From Daejeonella sp. H1SJ63 (lineage in GTDB: Bacteria > Bacteroidota > Bacteroidia > Sphingobacteriales > Sphingobacteriaceae), in assembly GCF_029360775.1 (NCBI RefSeq), contig NZ_JARKMZ010000042.1, forward strand, positions 57,878-121,877: a DNA stretch of 64,000 nt. The letters are read 5' to 3'. The position numbers and the translations under genes are program-made. The notes beneath the pieces are model-generated. The model did no database searches, had not been told where the DNA came from, and worked only from the letters and a program-made list of their open reading frames with translations. Below, one piece after another: positions 54,641 through 63,951 of this stretch (position 1 is its first letter; each line of letters begins with the position of its first letter).

Positions 54641-55174
54641 TTACAGGAGTTTTTCTGCAACTTCTTTCCAGTTGTTTACCCTTTCGTAATCAGTTAATAA
54701 TAAGTTGTGCGGCGAGCTGTAAAGGAGTTTTCTGCCGTTAAAATCCTTAAAATTTTTGATGCGGTCGTCGATAATGATATCTACATTCACGATTTTAAGT
54801 CCGCAAAAGATGATATTCTGCCATCCTATGAACGGAAAATGATCTGCCAGCCACTCGTGTTTATCCTGCAGCGAATTAGGGAATTCCATGGCTGCTGATA
54901 CGATAAAAACTTCATATTTATCCTGAAGGGCCCTGAGTACTTCCACGCTGTCGGGCATGACATCAAGATCACGAAAAAAGCCTTTTTCGTTAATGTATTC
55001 CCATAATTTCATTTTAGCATGTTCAGGAACATGATGATAAACTTCATTTCCCGGATGTATTTTCAGATCGAGCGGGATACCATAGTCGCGGTTATAAAGT
55101 TGTATAAATTTAGAGATCGGATCGGCAATTACTTCGTCCATATCCACTGCAATTCGGGGTTTTCTTTCAGACAT
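54641..55174 (-). CDS. 5'(3')-deoxyribonucleotidase (NT5C, HAD family)
   Basis: 177 residues. HAD phosphatase with catalytic DMDEVIAD at the N-terminus, IVSAAM as motif II and IIIDDRIKNF as motif IV. This is the cytosolic NT5C type. It removes phosphate from deoxynucleoside monophosphates. It is divergent from rpsP; a TAnnTTTG-like element on the minus strand sits only a few bases before the start. Confidence 0.87.
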   Translation of the reverse strand: MSERKPRIAVDMDEVIADPISKFIQLYNRDYGIPLDLKIHPGNEVYHHVPEHAKMKLWEYINEKGFFRDLDVMPDSVEVLRALQDKYEVFIVSAAMEFPNSLQDKHEWLADHFPFIGWQNIIFCGLKIVNVDIIIDDRIKNFKDFNGRKLLYSSPHNLLLTDYERVNNWKEVAEKLL

Positions 55175-55218
55175 GCCTCAAAAATAGCTAATTCCAGTTT
55201 TTAATTCTGATTTTTTAT

Positions 55219-55226
55219 TATCTTTG
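55219..55226 (+). promoter_or_regulatory. Candidate -7 element for rpsP
   Basis: TATCTTTG matches TAnnTTTG exactly, 53 bases before the rpsP ATG. Confidence 0.5.
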
Positions 55227-55278
55227 CAGCCCCGCAGAATAGACTCCGGGAATATGTTGAATACATAAAACTTGAAAA

Positions 55279-55851
55279 ATGGCAACTAAAATCAGATTGC
55301 AAAGATTCGGTAAGAAGGGAAAACCTTTTTATCACGTAGTGGTAGCAGACGCCCGTGCTCCAAGAGATGGTAAATTCATCGAGAGATTAGGTTCTTACAA
55401 TCCTAACACAAATCCGGCTACTATTGATATCAATTTCGATAAAGCTTTAGACTGGGTTAACAAAGGTGCTCAACCTACTGATACCTGCCGTGCTATCCTT
55501 TCATACAAGGGTGTTTTATACAAAAAACATCTTGAAGGTGGTGTAAAGAAAGGTGCTTTAACTCCTGAGCAGGCTGAAGCAAAATTTGCTCAGTGGTTAC
55601 AAGGAAAAGAAGGTAAGATTGAAGGAAAGAAAGAAAGCCTTTCTAAATCTAAAGAAGAAATTAAGAAAGCTGCTTTAGTTGCTGAGGCTAAGAAGAAAGA
55701 GGAAATTGCTGCTGCAATCGCTGCAAAAAATACTCCTCCTGTAGAAGAGGTTGAGGAAACTGTAGCTGAAGAAGCTGCTGAAGTTGAGGCATCTGCTGAA
55801 ACTGAAGCTCCTGCAGAAGAAGCTGCTTCTGAAGAAACTGCTGCAGAGTAA
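55279..55851 (+). CDS. rpsP: 30S ribosomal protein S16 with long acidic C-terminal tail
   Basis: 190 residues, about twice the usual length. Residues 1-85 are the canonical S16 domain ([35 protein letters not shown] in two pieces). From about 90 on there is a Lys/Glu-rich then Glu/Ala-rich low-complexity tail ending [11 protein letters not shown]. Such tails are common on S16 in Bacteroidota. rimM follows after 107 bases, the usual rpsP-rimM order, with a long inverted repeat between them. Confidence 0.96.
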   Translation: MATKIRLQRFGKKGKPFYHVVVADARAPRDGKFIERLGSYNPNTNPATIDINFDKALDWVNKGAQPTDTCRAILSYKGVLYKKHLEGGVKKGALTPEQAEAKFAQWLQGKEGKIEGKKESLSKSKEEIKKAALVAEAKKKEEIAAAIAAKNTPPVEEVEETVAEEAAEVEASAETEAPAEEAASEETAAE

Positions 55852-55872
55852 TTCTCAGAAAATAATTTTAAT

Positions 55873-55944
55873 AACGTCATTGCAGATGTTTGATCAGCAT
55901 GTTCTCCTCCGGGAGGGCTGTTAAGAGACATTGGCAATGACGTT
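55873..55944. repeat. Inverted repeat between rpsP and rimM
   Basis: Arms AACGTCATTGC (55873-55883) and GCAATGACGTT (55934-55944) are perfect; extended to 17 bp they have two mismatches. A small CTCC-TCCG-GGAG hairpin lies inside. It resembles the CGTCATTGC...GCAATGACG palindromic repeats seen dispersed in many genomes, or may be an intercistronic RNA structure. Confidence 0.6.
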
Positions 55945-55958
55945 CCTGTTTTACAGCG

Positions 55959-56486
55959 ATGAAGATTGAAGATTGTTTTTACATTGGTTATATCACCAAG
56001 ACCAAAGGTTTAAAAGGAGAAGTTCAGGTTTATTTTGAATACGATGAACCTGCTGATCTTAAGCTGGATTCTGTTTTTGCAGAGATCAATGGAAAGCTGG
56101 TGCCTTTTTTCATCTCCTCCTGTAAATTGCAGAATAATCAGACCGGCAATTTCTATTTCGATGATATAGACAGCATTGAAAAGGCCGAAGCATTAGTTCG
56201 TAAAAAGCTGTACCTGCCTAATAGTTTAAAGCCCGAAAGAGATGAGGATGAGTTTCTGATTACTGATCTGAAAGGCTTCATTGTGCATGATGAAAAGGCA
56301 GGTGAACTGGGTGAGATCATTGAAATTCATGAATACCCTCAGCAGTTTGTGGCTGTGGTGCCCTATAAAAACAAAGAGATCATGTTCCCTCTGAATGATG
56401 ATCTGATTATTGAGATCGATGATGAGAGTGGAATTTTACATGTTGACCTTCCTGAGGGTTTGATTGATCTGTATCTGAATGCTTAG
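55959..56486 (+). CDS. rimM: Ribosome maturation factor RimM
   Basis: 175 residues. N-terminal RimM barrel (FYIGYITKTKGLKGEVQVYFE) and C-terminal PRC-barrel (EFLITDLKGFIVHDEKAGELGEIIEI, in two pieces). It assists 30S subunit maturation by binding S19. trmD, often next in this operon, is not found downstream. Confidence 0.94.
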   Translation: MKIEDCFYIGYITKTKGLKGEVQVYFEYDEPADLKLDSVFAEINGKLVPFFISSCKLQNNQTGNFYFDDIDSIEKAEALVRKKLYLPNSLKPERDEDEFLITDLKGFIVHDEKAGELGEIIEIHEYPQQFVAVVPYKNKEIMFPLNDDLIIEIDDESGILHVDLPEGLIDLYLNA

Positions 56487-56504
56487 AGCGGCATAGTTGG
56501 TGCT

Positions 56505-59327
56505 CTACTTTTTGATTTCTATTGTTCGTCTTAAAAAGCCGATACTTCCGTTCATGTCTGTCCCCTCAACAATGATTGAATATTGGCCAGGCAAATCTGA
56601 AGAATAAAAAGATACACTGGCTTTACCCTCCTTATCAGTAATAATATTTGGTTCCCAGTGAATTGTGGAGCGTAGATCCGGGAGTCCTTCAAGTTTATTG
56701 AGAGGATATTTAGGTCTATAAAACTCTGCCGGGAAGCTGAAAGGGATGGGTTTATATAAATACACTCCTGGAGTTTTTTTTAAGAATGCGCCATTACCGG
56801 ATCTGGTGGTCACTTCCAGAAATATTGGAGGAGGGGGACAGGCTCTGCAACCTCTTATTTTCTCAACGATTCTCCTGTCATATGCAAATGCATATTCAGG
56901 TGTTTTTAGAATTTCTATTCCGGTTATATCTTCTGCTGTAAGATAGTCCATATACATTTCTTCGCTTGCCCCGATTGTTTTAATATTCACTCCATCAATA
57001 ATCAGGTTTACGATAGAATTCATCAGAATATATCTTGTTGTGTCTGAGTTAGCATCTTTAACCGCCATTCCTACTCCTGTTCTAAACCCCGGATAACGTT
57101 CTCCAAGTAATTCATACAGGGTTTTCTTCTTTGCTTTCTGCATATCTTCTTCATTCAGAATATAATCAGCATTACCGGCGCCATTTCTGTTTCTGGATTC
57201 TTTAATGAATTTTGTTGCGGTAACAACGATTTCTTCAAGCATATTTTTACCTAACAGTTCAGTCCAGCGAGCCTGTTCCTTCATGCTGTTGACATTGCTC
57301 TTAAAGGCTAATGTATCGTTGCTTATATACCAGGGTATGTATGGCTCTTTGGATGGTTCAAAGACCGGCGGTATAAACTCATCTACCCCGATACCAATAT
57401 TGAAGCTTTTGCCCTTTTTGTTTCGCGATTGAATGACGTAAACTGCAGTATCTGTGAGAGGAACATCTCTGAAGGTAAATCTGCCTTCTTTGTTACTGAG
57501 GGTATCCATAAGCAGGAATGGCTTTTTTGAAAACAGTATTACCTCGCTGTTGCTTATTGGCTTATTAAAGATATTGCTTATAGTGCCATTGATCTGAAAT
57601 TCATTTTCTGCTGGATGGATCAATGGTATTTGTTGATTCAGAACTTCTGGCCAATTAAAGCCGGTCCAACCTTGTGTCAGCAGCAGATTATCAAGGTCGA
57701 GCCATGCTTTCTCCTTCTGGTCTGAAAAAAAATAATATCCCGGGCTTTCAATTGTGCCTTTGAGATCTGAATCAAGAAGCAATTTGCTTAAAATATTATT
57801 CTCTTTAATAATGTCGCGTTTTACCCGGTTATCATCAGTTACAGAAAGCGAAAAGTTTCCCTGAACCGGTCTGCCGTTCGAGTCATGAACAAGTAATGAA
57901 AGGGAAAGGCTGTCTCTTGGTGTATAAAAGGCTTTATCAGTACTTATCTGTATTTTAAGATTATCCTGATGATCAATAAAAACCAATCGTCCGTTTACGG
58001 GATAGTACATGTCGTTTAACAAAGAAATTCGGCAAACTCCGGTAGGAAACAGGTTTTTGTCAATCAGAATCCGGTTCATACCGGCTTTCAGAAGGAAAAC
58101 AGCTCCATAATAAGGTATACCATTTGTTTGTCCGGTGAGATAGAACTGTTTCTGGTTAAATGGCGAATCAGGACTTGATAATATCAGGACTTCCAATGAA
58201 TCACTTTCGCGGCGATTAATCACTTTTAGTGTGGTTCCGGTATTCTTTGTTGAGGGTAAGGGGTAATCTTTGGTTTGGCCGTCAGGAAGCTTAATTCTTG
58301 CAGAATAACTTTCACCATGCAGGGGAATGAAGCGAAACCTTCCCATGCCCCTGAATGCAGAACTGAATGAAGTTATCTCTTTATGCTTACTGTTAACAAT
58401 AATCCCTGAAATATCTGTTCCTTTTCCATCTTCAGCTATGGCTTTAAAAGCTATGTTGGTTAAGTGTCCGGATACGAGATGTCCACCTTCGGGCATGAAC
58501 TGGAGATCGGTATGCTCAGGACGTTGAATTATGATCGGGATTAGCATTTCTTTACTAATTTCTCCCTTTCCTTGATTCTTTGCGATGAGGCTTAATTTAC
58601 TGTTCTGTAGCTTTTCGGGTAGTTCAATATTGAGTTCCTGCTTTCCATAAAGAGAACTTTCTTTTACTGTTTTGATTATACTTCTTTTTCCATCTGTTAA
58701 TCTGAATTGAATAGGCCTTAAACCCATAGGGGCACCGTTCATATCACTGAATTGCATGGATAAGTTAAGTTGATCTTTTCCGCTCTGTTTGGAAAGATTA
58801 AAATTTGAGTTTATCAGCCAGCTTTGCTGTTGGGGCGAGCTTATTCTGAAATGTTGAACAAACATCTGTTTTTCATCAAAATTTTTCATCCAGCTTGTAT
58901 AAGCTCTAAGAGTATATAAACCTTCGGGAAATTCTTTCTTGCCCAGGACAATATTCCCCCAGCTGATACCACTGATTAAAGGTATCATGATGCGGTTTAC
59001 AACTCTATTGCTATCGGTGGCAATCTCGATATACATCAAGCTACTTTTCGATGAGTTTTTAAGAAGAATTGCATTAAAAAGATAAGCTTTGAACCAAATA
59101 GTGTCTTCGCTCAGATACTCCGGTTTGTCAAGATGCAGATAAAGCCTTTCAATTGCTCTGGTTTCATTAAAGGTTTTAATTGAATTAATCAGTCCATTTA
59201 ATTCGGGATGAGTCGAGTCTTGGGCCCGGCTTTGTCTGTTTTGAAAAAGCAATGAAAGAACAATCAAAAGTCTGACTATTTTGCTTAGCCGCAGATAATA
59301 AGCTTTCTTTCCTTTGATTTTTTCCAT
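56505..59327 (-). CDS. MG2/plug domain outer-membrane-associated protein, barrel absent
   Basis: 940 residues with a signal peptide (to SRAQ). An N-terminal MG2/macroglobulin-like region (about 50-150) and further beta-rich domains, a carboxypeptidase-like segment (about 580-650), then a TonB-receptor plug-like domain (about 715-850: TLYELLGERYPGF, LIIDGVNIKTIG, ITGIEILKTPE). No beta-barrel follows. A CRACPPPP stretch near residue 830 is unusual. Last gene of a minus-strand operon, 6 bases after the GLPGLI gene. Confidence 0.75.
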   Translation of the reverse strand: MEKIKGKKAYYLRLSKIVRLLIVLSLLFQNRQSRAQDSTHPELNGLINSIKTFNETRAIERLYLHLDKPEYLSEDTIWFKAYLFNAILLKNSSKSSLMYIEIATDSNRVVNRIMIPLISGISWGNIVLGKKEFPEGLYTLRAYTSWMKNFDEKQMFVQHFRISSPQQQSWLINSNFNLSKQSGKDQLNLSMQFSDMNGAPMGLRPIQFRLTDGKRSIIKTVKESSLYGKQELNIELPEKLQNSKLSLIAKNQGKGEISKEMLIPIIIQRPEHTDLQFMPEGGHLVSGHLTNIAFKAIAEDGKGTDISGIIVNSKHKEITSFSSAFRGMGRFRFIPLHGESYSARIKLPDGQTKDYPLPSTKNTGTTLKVINRRESDSLEVLILSSPDSPFNQKQFYLTGQTNGIPYYGAVFLLKAGMNRILIDKNLFPTGVCRISLLNDMYYPVNGRLVFIDHQDNLKIQISTDKAFYTPRDSLSLSLLVHDSNGRPVQGNFSLSVTDDNRVKRDIIKENNILSKLLLDSDLKGTIESPGYYFFSDQKEKAWLDLDNLLLTQGWTGFNWPEVLNQQIPLIHPAENEFQINGTISNIFNKPISNSEVILFSKKPFLLMDTLSNKEGRFTFRDVPLTDTAVYVIQSRNKKGKSFNIGIGVDEFIPPVFEPSKEPYIPWYISNDTLAFKSNVNSMKEQARWTELLGKNMLEEIVVTATKFIKESRNRNGAGNADYILNEEDMQKAKKKTLYELLGERYPGFRTGVGMAVKDANSDTTRYILMNSIVNLIIDGVNIKTIGASEEMYMDYLTAEDITGIEILKTPEYAFAYDRRIVEKIRGCRACPPPPIFLEVTTRSGNGAFLKKTPGVYLYKPIPFSFPAEFYRPKYPLNKLEGLPDLRSTIHWEPNIITDKEGKASVSFYSSDLPGQYSIIVEGTDMNGSIGFLRRTIEIKK

Positions 59328-59333
59328 GCATAG

Positions 59334-60113
59334 TTACATCAGGAATGATTTTAAAGAATGCTGTGCGTAGCTTCCCCAATTTTTCATAACCTTCATCAGG
59401 GTGTCCAGCAAACCTTTATTGTCTGTAACTTTTCCTTTTTTTGGTGCTACCAAAGTTCCTGGGGGCAGGGACTTATCTGTTACCAGTTTGGCAAACCAGC
59501 TCATATTTTCATGAGGCAAGGCCACGCCCAGAATCATGCCCGGTAAGCCTGTAAATGATTCAGGCCCCCCGGATACAGGAATTTCATCGGTATAAAACGC
59601 AACCACATAGATCGAGTCCATGATGATGGCATTGGCCCTCCGGCATGGATAGCCGGCAATGTCGCGGGTTTCTGAAGTAATCTTCCAGTTGATCTTGCGG
59701 GTACTGTCTCTGATCAGGAAAGTTTCTTCAAAGACAGTCTTCTGGGTGATGCTGGTATTTGCTGAAAGGTCTGTAAAAACGATATTGTTCTGCGTTGTTG
59801 CAGGGATATCACTGAACCAACTTCGGTCTGATTCATCTGCAGGAGCCGGATTGAATAAGGTTTTATCTTTACTGAAGCTTAGTGTACTTTTTAACACCCT
59901 GAACTGGGGTTTTGTTTTTTTGTATTGCTCAAATACAGGAATAAAGTAAAATTCATTATCCTTATTGATATATTTTTTGATCTGGGCGTGCATATTCACA
60001 CTTTTTTCAAATTCAATAATTCCCTCTGTTGCAAAGCGTGCATGCTGAGCAAAAATGGGGTTAATTGATAAAATGAGAAGCCAAATTGTGGAAAGTAATG
60101 TAATTTGTTTCAT
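59334..60113 (-). CDS. GLPGLI family protein
   Basis: 259 residues, signal peptide (to IFAQ). The family signature appears as SFTGLPGMILGVALP; upstream are RDIAGYPCRRANAII and YVVAFYTDEIP, both typical. Exported beta-rich protein of unknown function restricted largely to Bacteroidota, frequently encoded next to barrel receptors. Sits between the receptor and the MG2/plug gene. Confidence 0.9.
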   Translation of the reverse strand: MKQITLLSTIWLLILSINPIFAQHARFATEGIIEFEKSVNMHAQIKKYINKDNEFYFIPVFEQYKKTKPQFRVLKSTLSFSKDKTLFNPAPADESDRSWFSDIPATTQNNIVFTDLSANTSITQKTVFEETFLIRDSTRKINWKITSETRDIAGYPCRRANAIIMDSIYVVAFYTDEIPVSGGPESFTGLPGMILGVALPHENMSWFAKLVTDKSLPPGTLVAPKKGKVTDNKGLLDTLMKVMKNWGSYAQHSLKSFLM

Positions 60114-60139
60114 AAGTATATATTTGTTTTTTAGTGGCT

Positions 60140-60200
60140 ATGAAGCTTGCATGAGCTTATTCATGTCTTTTCGTGAGCGGCAAGCTCATGCAGGTTTCAT
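60140..60200. repeat. Hairpin between receptor and GLPGLI genes
   Basis: Imperfect arms at 60140-60158 and 60182-60200 (17 of 19 positions pair; core TGCATGAGCTT/AAGCTCATGCA) around a 23-base loop. No T run, so more likely an mRNA-stabilising or attenuating structure, or a REP-like unit, than a terminator. Confidence 0.55.
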
Positions 60201-60204
60201 AAGC

Positions 60205-62994
60205 TTATTTTTTTGGCTGGCCTCCGCCCATATGATTCAGGTCGTATGAAAGTGAAAGCATAAAATACCTTTTAATTGTGGTATAACTATTCTGGCTGAT
60301 CATATTACTGGTAGCCATCCTGTTAAAACCTATATTTTGATTCAACAGATCATTCCCTGTAAGTGAGAGTTTAAGACTCTCTTCTTTCATGAAACTTTTA
60401 GTAAGTGTAGTATTCCAGATCAGACGGTTAAAGTCTTCAGCAAAGGTTTGAGTCTTCTCCTGGTACCTGTAATTTGCGTTTGATTGAATTTTAATCTTAT
60501 TGGGCAGATAAAGCGATAGTGAGAGCCCCGAATTTACCCCCCAGCCGTCATTGTTGATCTGTTTTTGTAAGGATGATTCATTGGTTATATATTCCGGACC
60601 TATATCAAAGAAAAGTTCGATCTTTTTCTGTTTATATCTTTGCAACGATAGCCGTGGACTATAATTGTTAGACCGTGTTTCATTCAGAACATTATTGATC
60701 ATGTTGAAATAAGTATTGGCATTGGTGCTAAAATTAATTCCAAGTCTTAGCTCTGTCCCGGGAATTTTTTGGCCATAACCACCATAGAAGGATAGATTAG
60801 CCGGATTTTTATCAGCAAGGTTAACTGATTGAAAAGTACTCTTTCCCGCTGCATCTGTAATGGTATTGTTCACAATGGCATTATGCGTTGTGGAATAGCT
60901 TCCGCTGAAATATATTGATTTGTCACTCAGGACTTTGTAAGAATGATAATATAGATTAAAACCGCTCCGGAAGGAGGGTTTCAGATCAGGGTTACCCAGG
61001 GTAATATTTAATGGATCAGTATTGATCCTGATTGGCTGGATCTGGTTAAGGGTTGGCTGTGTAGTATTTCCATTATACCGGATCTCAAAAGATTTCTGTT
61101 TTGAGAAATTATGCCGGAAAGATGCCTGGGGTAACCAGTTTAGAAAATCTCTTTTATAAACATTACCGGTATACCGGTCTGTTTGTTTAAAATCAACAGC
61201 ATTAACACGGGTTCCGAAATTGATGACATTTTTATCTTTCCTGTAATTGAAAATGGCACCTGCCTGATTAGAAGTCTGATCGAGTTCGTAGTCATTGCTG
61301 AATTCACGGTCCAAAAGGTCATATCTTCCGGTGCCCGACTTATTAAATGATTCCCTTTCTGCGATGCTTTTGCCCAGGTTTAAGCCATAATTAAGAATGA
61401 CTGAGAAGGTTTTGGAGAGTGGTTCAGTATAGGCCAGATTGGAATTAAAGCCTGAACTTCTGGTCAGGTTGGTCTTGTACTGATCAATTAAGCGGATGCT
61501 GTCAAGCATTCCCTGGGTATTATAGAAACTATTTTCAGAATTCAGGAAGCCCGATGCATCATCTTCATCAAATTTTTGGCCAAGGGTCAGGGAGATAGTC
61601 CGTCCCTTCTTTTTTAGTTTTTTAGTCCATAAAGCACTGGCATTAAAGATCTTCTGATCGCCATTATTGCTAAGATTACGTCTGCTGCCGTTAAGTGAAA
61701 CACCATTGCCTCTTAAACTTGAAGTGAAATAATTGCTATTGCTTTCACTGTTTTTTAATGTTCCGTCAAGCATAATTTTCAAGTCAGAAGTAGTGTCCAG
61801 CTTAACCAGGAATGTTGCATCCAATTTTTGTCTGAACATATAATTATCAGTGGTCTGGTCAGTATTGGTATTGATAATGCCTGTAGGTAAGTTGTTCTGA
61901 TTCAAGGAGTTTTTATCACCCGTAACATTTATTGAACCTACTTTATAGTTCATGTTAATAGAATATTTATCCTCTTTCCATTTGGTGTCATAGTGCATGC
62001 CTCCGCTGCGTGTAAGCGGTATTCCCTCTCCGTTAAATCTTCCATTGTAGGAGTCTAGGTCACTATCTCCTCCTCCTGAGATCATTATTCCTCCTTCAAC
62101 AACCTGAACATTTGAGGTAGCATACTTGTTGTTATCCTCCCATCCTAAACCCGTTTTAGCCGTATTTGCAATAGTGCCATAGGTTGAGAATTTCTTTTTT
62201 CCTTTAAAGGCATTGAACATCGCCTGGCCCTGGTAAAACTCATCATTGCCTGCTCCGGCGTCGGCTTTACCAAAATAGCCCTGCTTCTTATCTTCCTTTA
62301 ATTTGATATTGATTGTTTTGGTCCGTTCACCATCATCTATTCCTGTAAAAGTAGCCTGATCGCTTTTCTTATCATAGAGTTGCACCTTATCCACCATATC
62401 CCCTCTTATGTTCTTTGTAACCAGAGTTGGATCATCTCCAAAGAATTCTTCACCGTCTACCAGAACTTTGTTTACCGCCTGACCGTGGGCAGTAATTTTG
62501 CCGTCTTTATCTACCTGAATACCGGGCAATTGTTTAAGCAGATCTTCAACCTTCGAATTGGCTTCTATAGTAAAGGCAGCAGCATTAAATTCGGTCGTAT
62601 CACCTTTTATTGTCATTTGTGCAGCGGTACCTTTCACAATTACTTCTTCCAGCAACCGGGCTTTCAGTATCATTTTGATCTTTCCGAAATCCATAACGGG
62701 TTTTGTAGTATTCAGACTGAACTGTTCAACATAATCAGCATAGTCAGGATAGGTCACCATCAGGATAAATGATCCTTCTTTCAGGTTGTTTATGGAAAAT
62801 GCTCCGCTTGCGCCCGCTCTTGCAAATTTAATCAGGGTCGAATCCTTTGAATTCAGCACGGTGATGCTGGTATTCAGCAAAGCGATACCTGATGTGGTGT
62901 CCATAACACTACCTTTCACGGAATAATTATTTTGAGCGAACAGGGTGCTTGAACAAAGGAGTACAATAAGTAATGCAAAGATTGGTAGCTTCAT
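60205..62994 (-). CDS. Outer-membrane beta-barrel receptor with carboxypeptidase-like and plug domains
   Basis: 929 residues. Signal peptide (to LFAQ); carboxypeptidase-regulatory-like domain (about 25-110: GSVMDTTSGIALLNTSITV); plug-like domain (about 115-215: VEDLLKQLPGIQVDKDGKITAHG, KVLVDGEEFFGDDP); then a 14+-stranded OMP_b-brl_3-type barrel ending in a hydrophobic C-terminus near SLSYDLNHMGG. No SusD partner is present. Substrate unknown. First gene of the operon with GLPGLI and MG2/plug genes. Confidence 0.87.
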   Translation of the reverse strand: MKLPIFALLIVLLCSSTLFAQNNYSVKGSVMDTTSGIALLNTSITVLNSKDSTLIKFARAGASGAFSINNLKEGSFILMVTYPDYADYVEQFSLNTTKPVMDFGKIKMILKARLLEEVIVKGTAAQMTIKGDTTEFNAAAFTIEANSKVEDLLKQLPGIQVDKDGKITAHGQAVNKVLVDGEEFFGDDPTLVTKNIRGDMVDKVQLYDKKSDQATFTGIDDGERTKTINIKLKEDKKQGYFGKADAGAGNDEFYQGQAMFNAFKGKKKFSTYGTIANTAKTGLGWEDNNKYATSNVQVVEGGIMISGGGDSDLDSYNGRFNGEGIPLTRSGGMHYDTKWKEDKYSINMNYKVGSINVTGDKNSLNQNNLPTGIINTNTDQTTDNYMFRQKLDATFLVKLDTTSDLKIMLDGTLKNSESNSNYFTSSLRGNGVSLNGSRRNLSNNGDQKIFNASALWTKKLKKKGRTISLTLGQKFDEDDASGFLNSENSFYNTQGMLDSIRLIDQYKTNLTRSSGFNSNLAYTEPLSKTFSVILNYGLNLGKSIAERESFNKSGTGRYDLLDREFSNDYELDQTSNQAGAIFNYRKDKNVINFGTRVNAVDFKQTDRYTGNVYKRDFLNWLPQASFRHNFSKQKSFEIRYNGNTTQPTLNQIQPIRINTDPLNITLGNPDLKPSFRSGFNLYYHSYKVLSDKSIYFSGSYSTTHNAIVNNTITDAAGKSTFQSVNLADKNPANLSFYGGYGQKIPGTELRLGINFSTNANTYFNMINNVLNETRSNNYSPRLSLQRYKQKKIELFFDIGPEYITNESSLQKQINNDGWGVNSGLSLSLYLPNKIKIQSNANYRYQEKTQTFAEDFNRLIWNTTLTKSFMKEESLKLSLTGNDLLNQNIGFNRMATSNMISQNSYTTIKRYFMLSLSYDLNHMGGGQPKK

Positions 62995-63380
62995 ACAGTA
63001 TCTGAATTAATTAAAAATTGGGGCTAAAAGCCTCTTAAACTTTTCAAGTGTATACAAGCTGCTTACTCCTACAAGAGATTTAAAGGCCTGATAAGCAAAT
63101 AGCTATACCCTAAGATGCTTATTTTTTATTGTAAATTTTTCCAATGAAATGTTAAAACTTGTTAATAGGGGATCAATAGTATGATGCTATAGATGAATAG
63201 GCTTTTGGTCAATGTAAATTAAAAGAAAAGAATAGTTTGTTTCTTTTTAAAGATTATGAATTATCTGATCATTTCTGCATTATTTTCAAGGATTCGGCTA
63301 AAATTCAATTTAAAAATATGCTTTGCTATTTTTATTCACTGGTATCCGGTTAAATGCAAAAATTTAGTCATAAAGAAAAT
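62995..63380. other. AT-rich upstream spacer, no gene seen
   Basis: Leader and promoter region of the receptor gene. I find no exact CAAAnnTA (minus-strand -7). A 48-codon frame at 63256-63402 is present but runs into the palindrome and looks spurious. Confidence 0.5.
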
Positions 63381-63467
63381 CTTTCGCTCATGCCGCTGGG
63401 CCTAATTCTTTTCCTGCAGCTGAAAAGAATCAATGCCGAGCTGCCCTTAGCGGCGAGTCCACGAAAG
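63381..63467. repeat. 87-bp imperfect palindrome
   Basis: Outer CTTTCG/CGAAAG and GCCGCT/AGCGGC pairs, and a perfect inner stem ATTCTTTTC/GAAAAGAAT (63405-63413 and 63422-63430) around CTGCAG. Higher GC than its surroundings. Probably a repeat or mobile-element end. Confidence 0.65.
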
Positions 63468-63906
63468 CAATTAAAAGACATAAAAAACTTGAGTAACGCC
63501 GCGGCTGTCCGGTATTTGTTGTAAATCCACATTTTATCCTGTTAGCGCACTCCAAGACGTGTTTATGCAAGTGAGGTATGAATGTTTCTGCAACACTTCT
63601 CCGGATTGCTTGATGCCTGTGCGGTATGATCGTTAGAAGAAAGGATAAAACGCGCCTTTACTGCCAAATCCCGGAAGGCCGATCCCTGCAAGACTCAATA
63701 CCTGTAGTAGATGAATGACTGTCACCCGAAGCACGATTCCAAACAACATTCATATCATACAGGAGCTACCGAAGAACGTTTCTCCCGATGTTAAACCGGG
63801 ACCTATGCCAGCAAGATCAAAAAACAGGGGCAGATTCAATCAAAAAGCAATACCGAGCATTAGGCTTTGGGATCATATGCGGTATGTTTTCATGAGGCAA
63901 TATCCC
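63468..63906. other. Unexplained non-coding stretch
   Basis: About 440 bases with stops in all six frames at short intervals and a higher GC than the AT-rich spacers around. It contains TTTTATCCT and AGGATAAAA about 100 bases apart as an inverted pair, and three near-repeats of GyGGTATG. No protein family recognised. It could be a structured RNA, a decayed element or part of a dispersed repeat. Confidence 0.5.
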
Positions 63907-63932
63907 CCAAAGACAGTGATCGCTGTCTTTGG
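63907..63932. repeat. 26-bp palindrome
   Basis: CCAAAGACAG / CTGTCTTTGG perfect 10-bp arms around TGATCG. No T run follows, so it is not an obvious terminator. Confidence 0.6.
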
Positions 63933-63951
63933 ATGTGTGGTTGGTTTGTGG

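Noticed and set aside
63256..63402. 48-codon ORF in the right-hand spacer
   Set aside because: Runs into the 87-bp palindrome, no signal peptide or domain, composition like AT-rich spacer.
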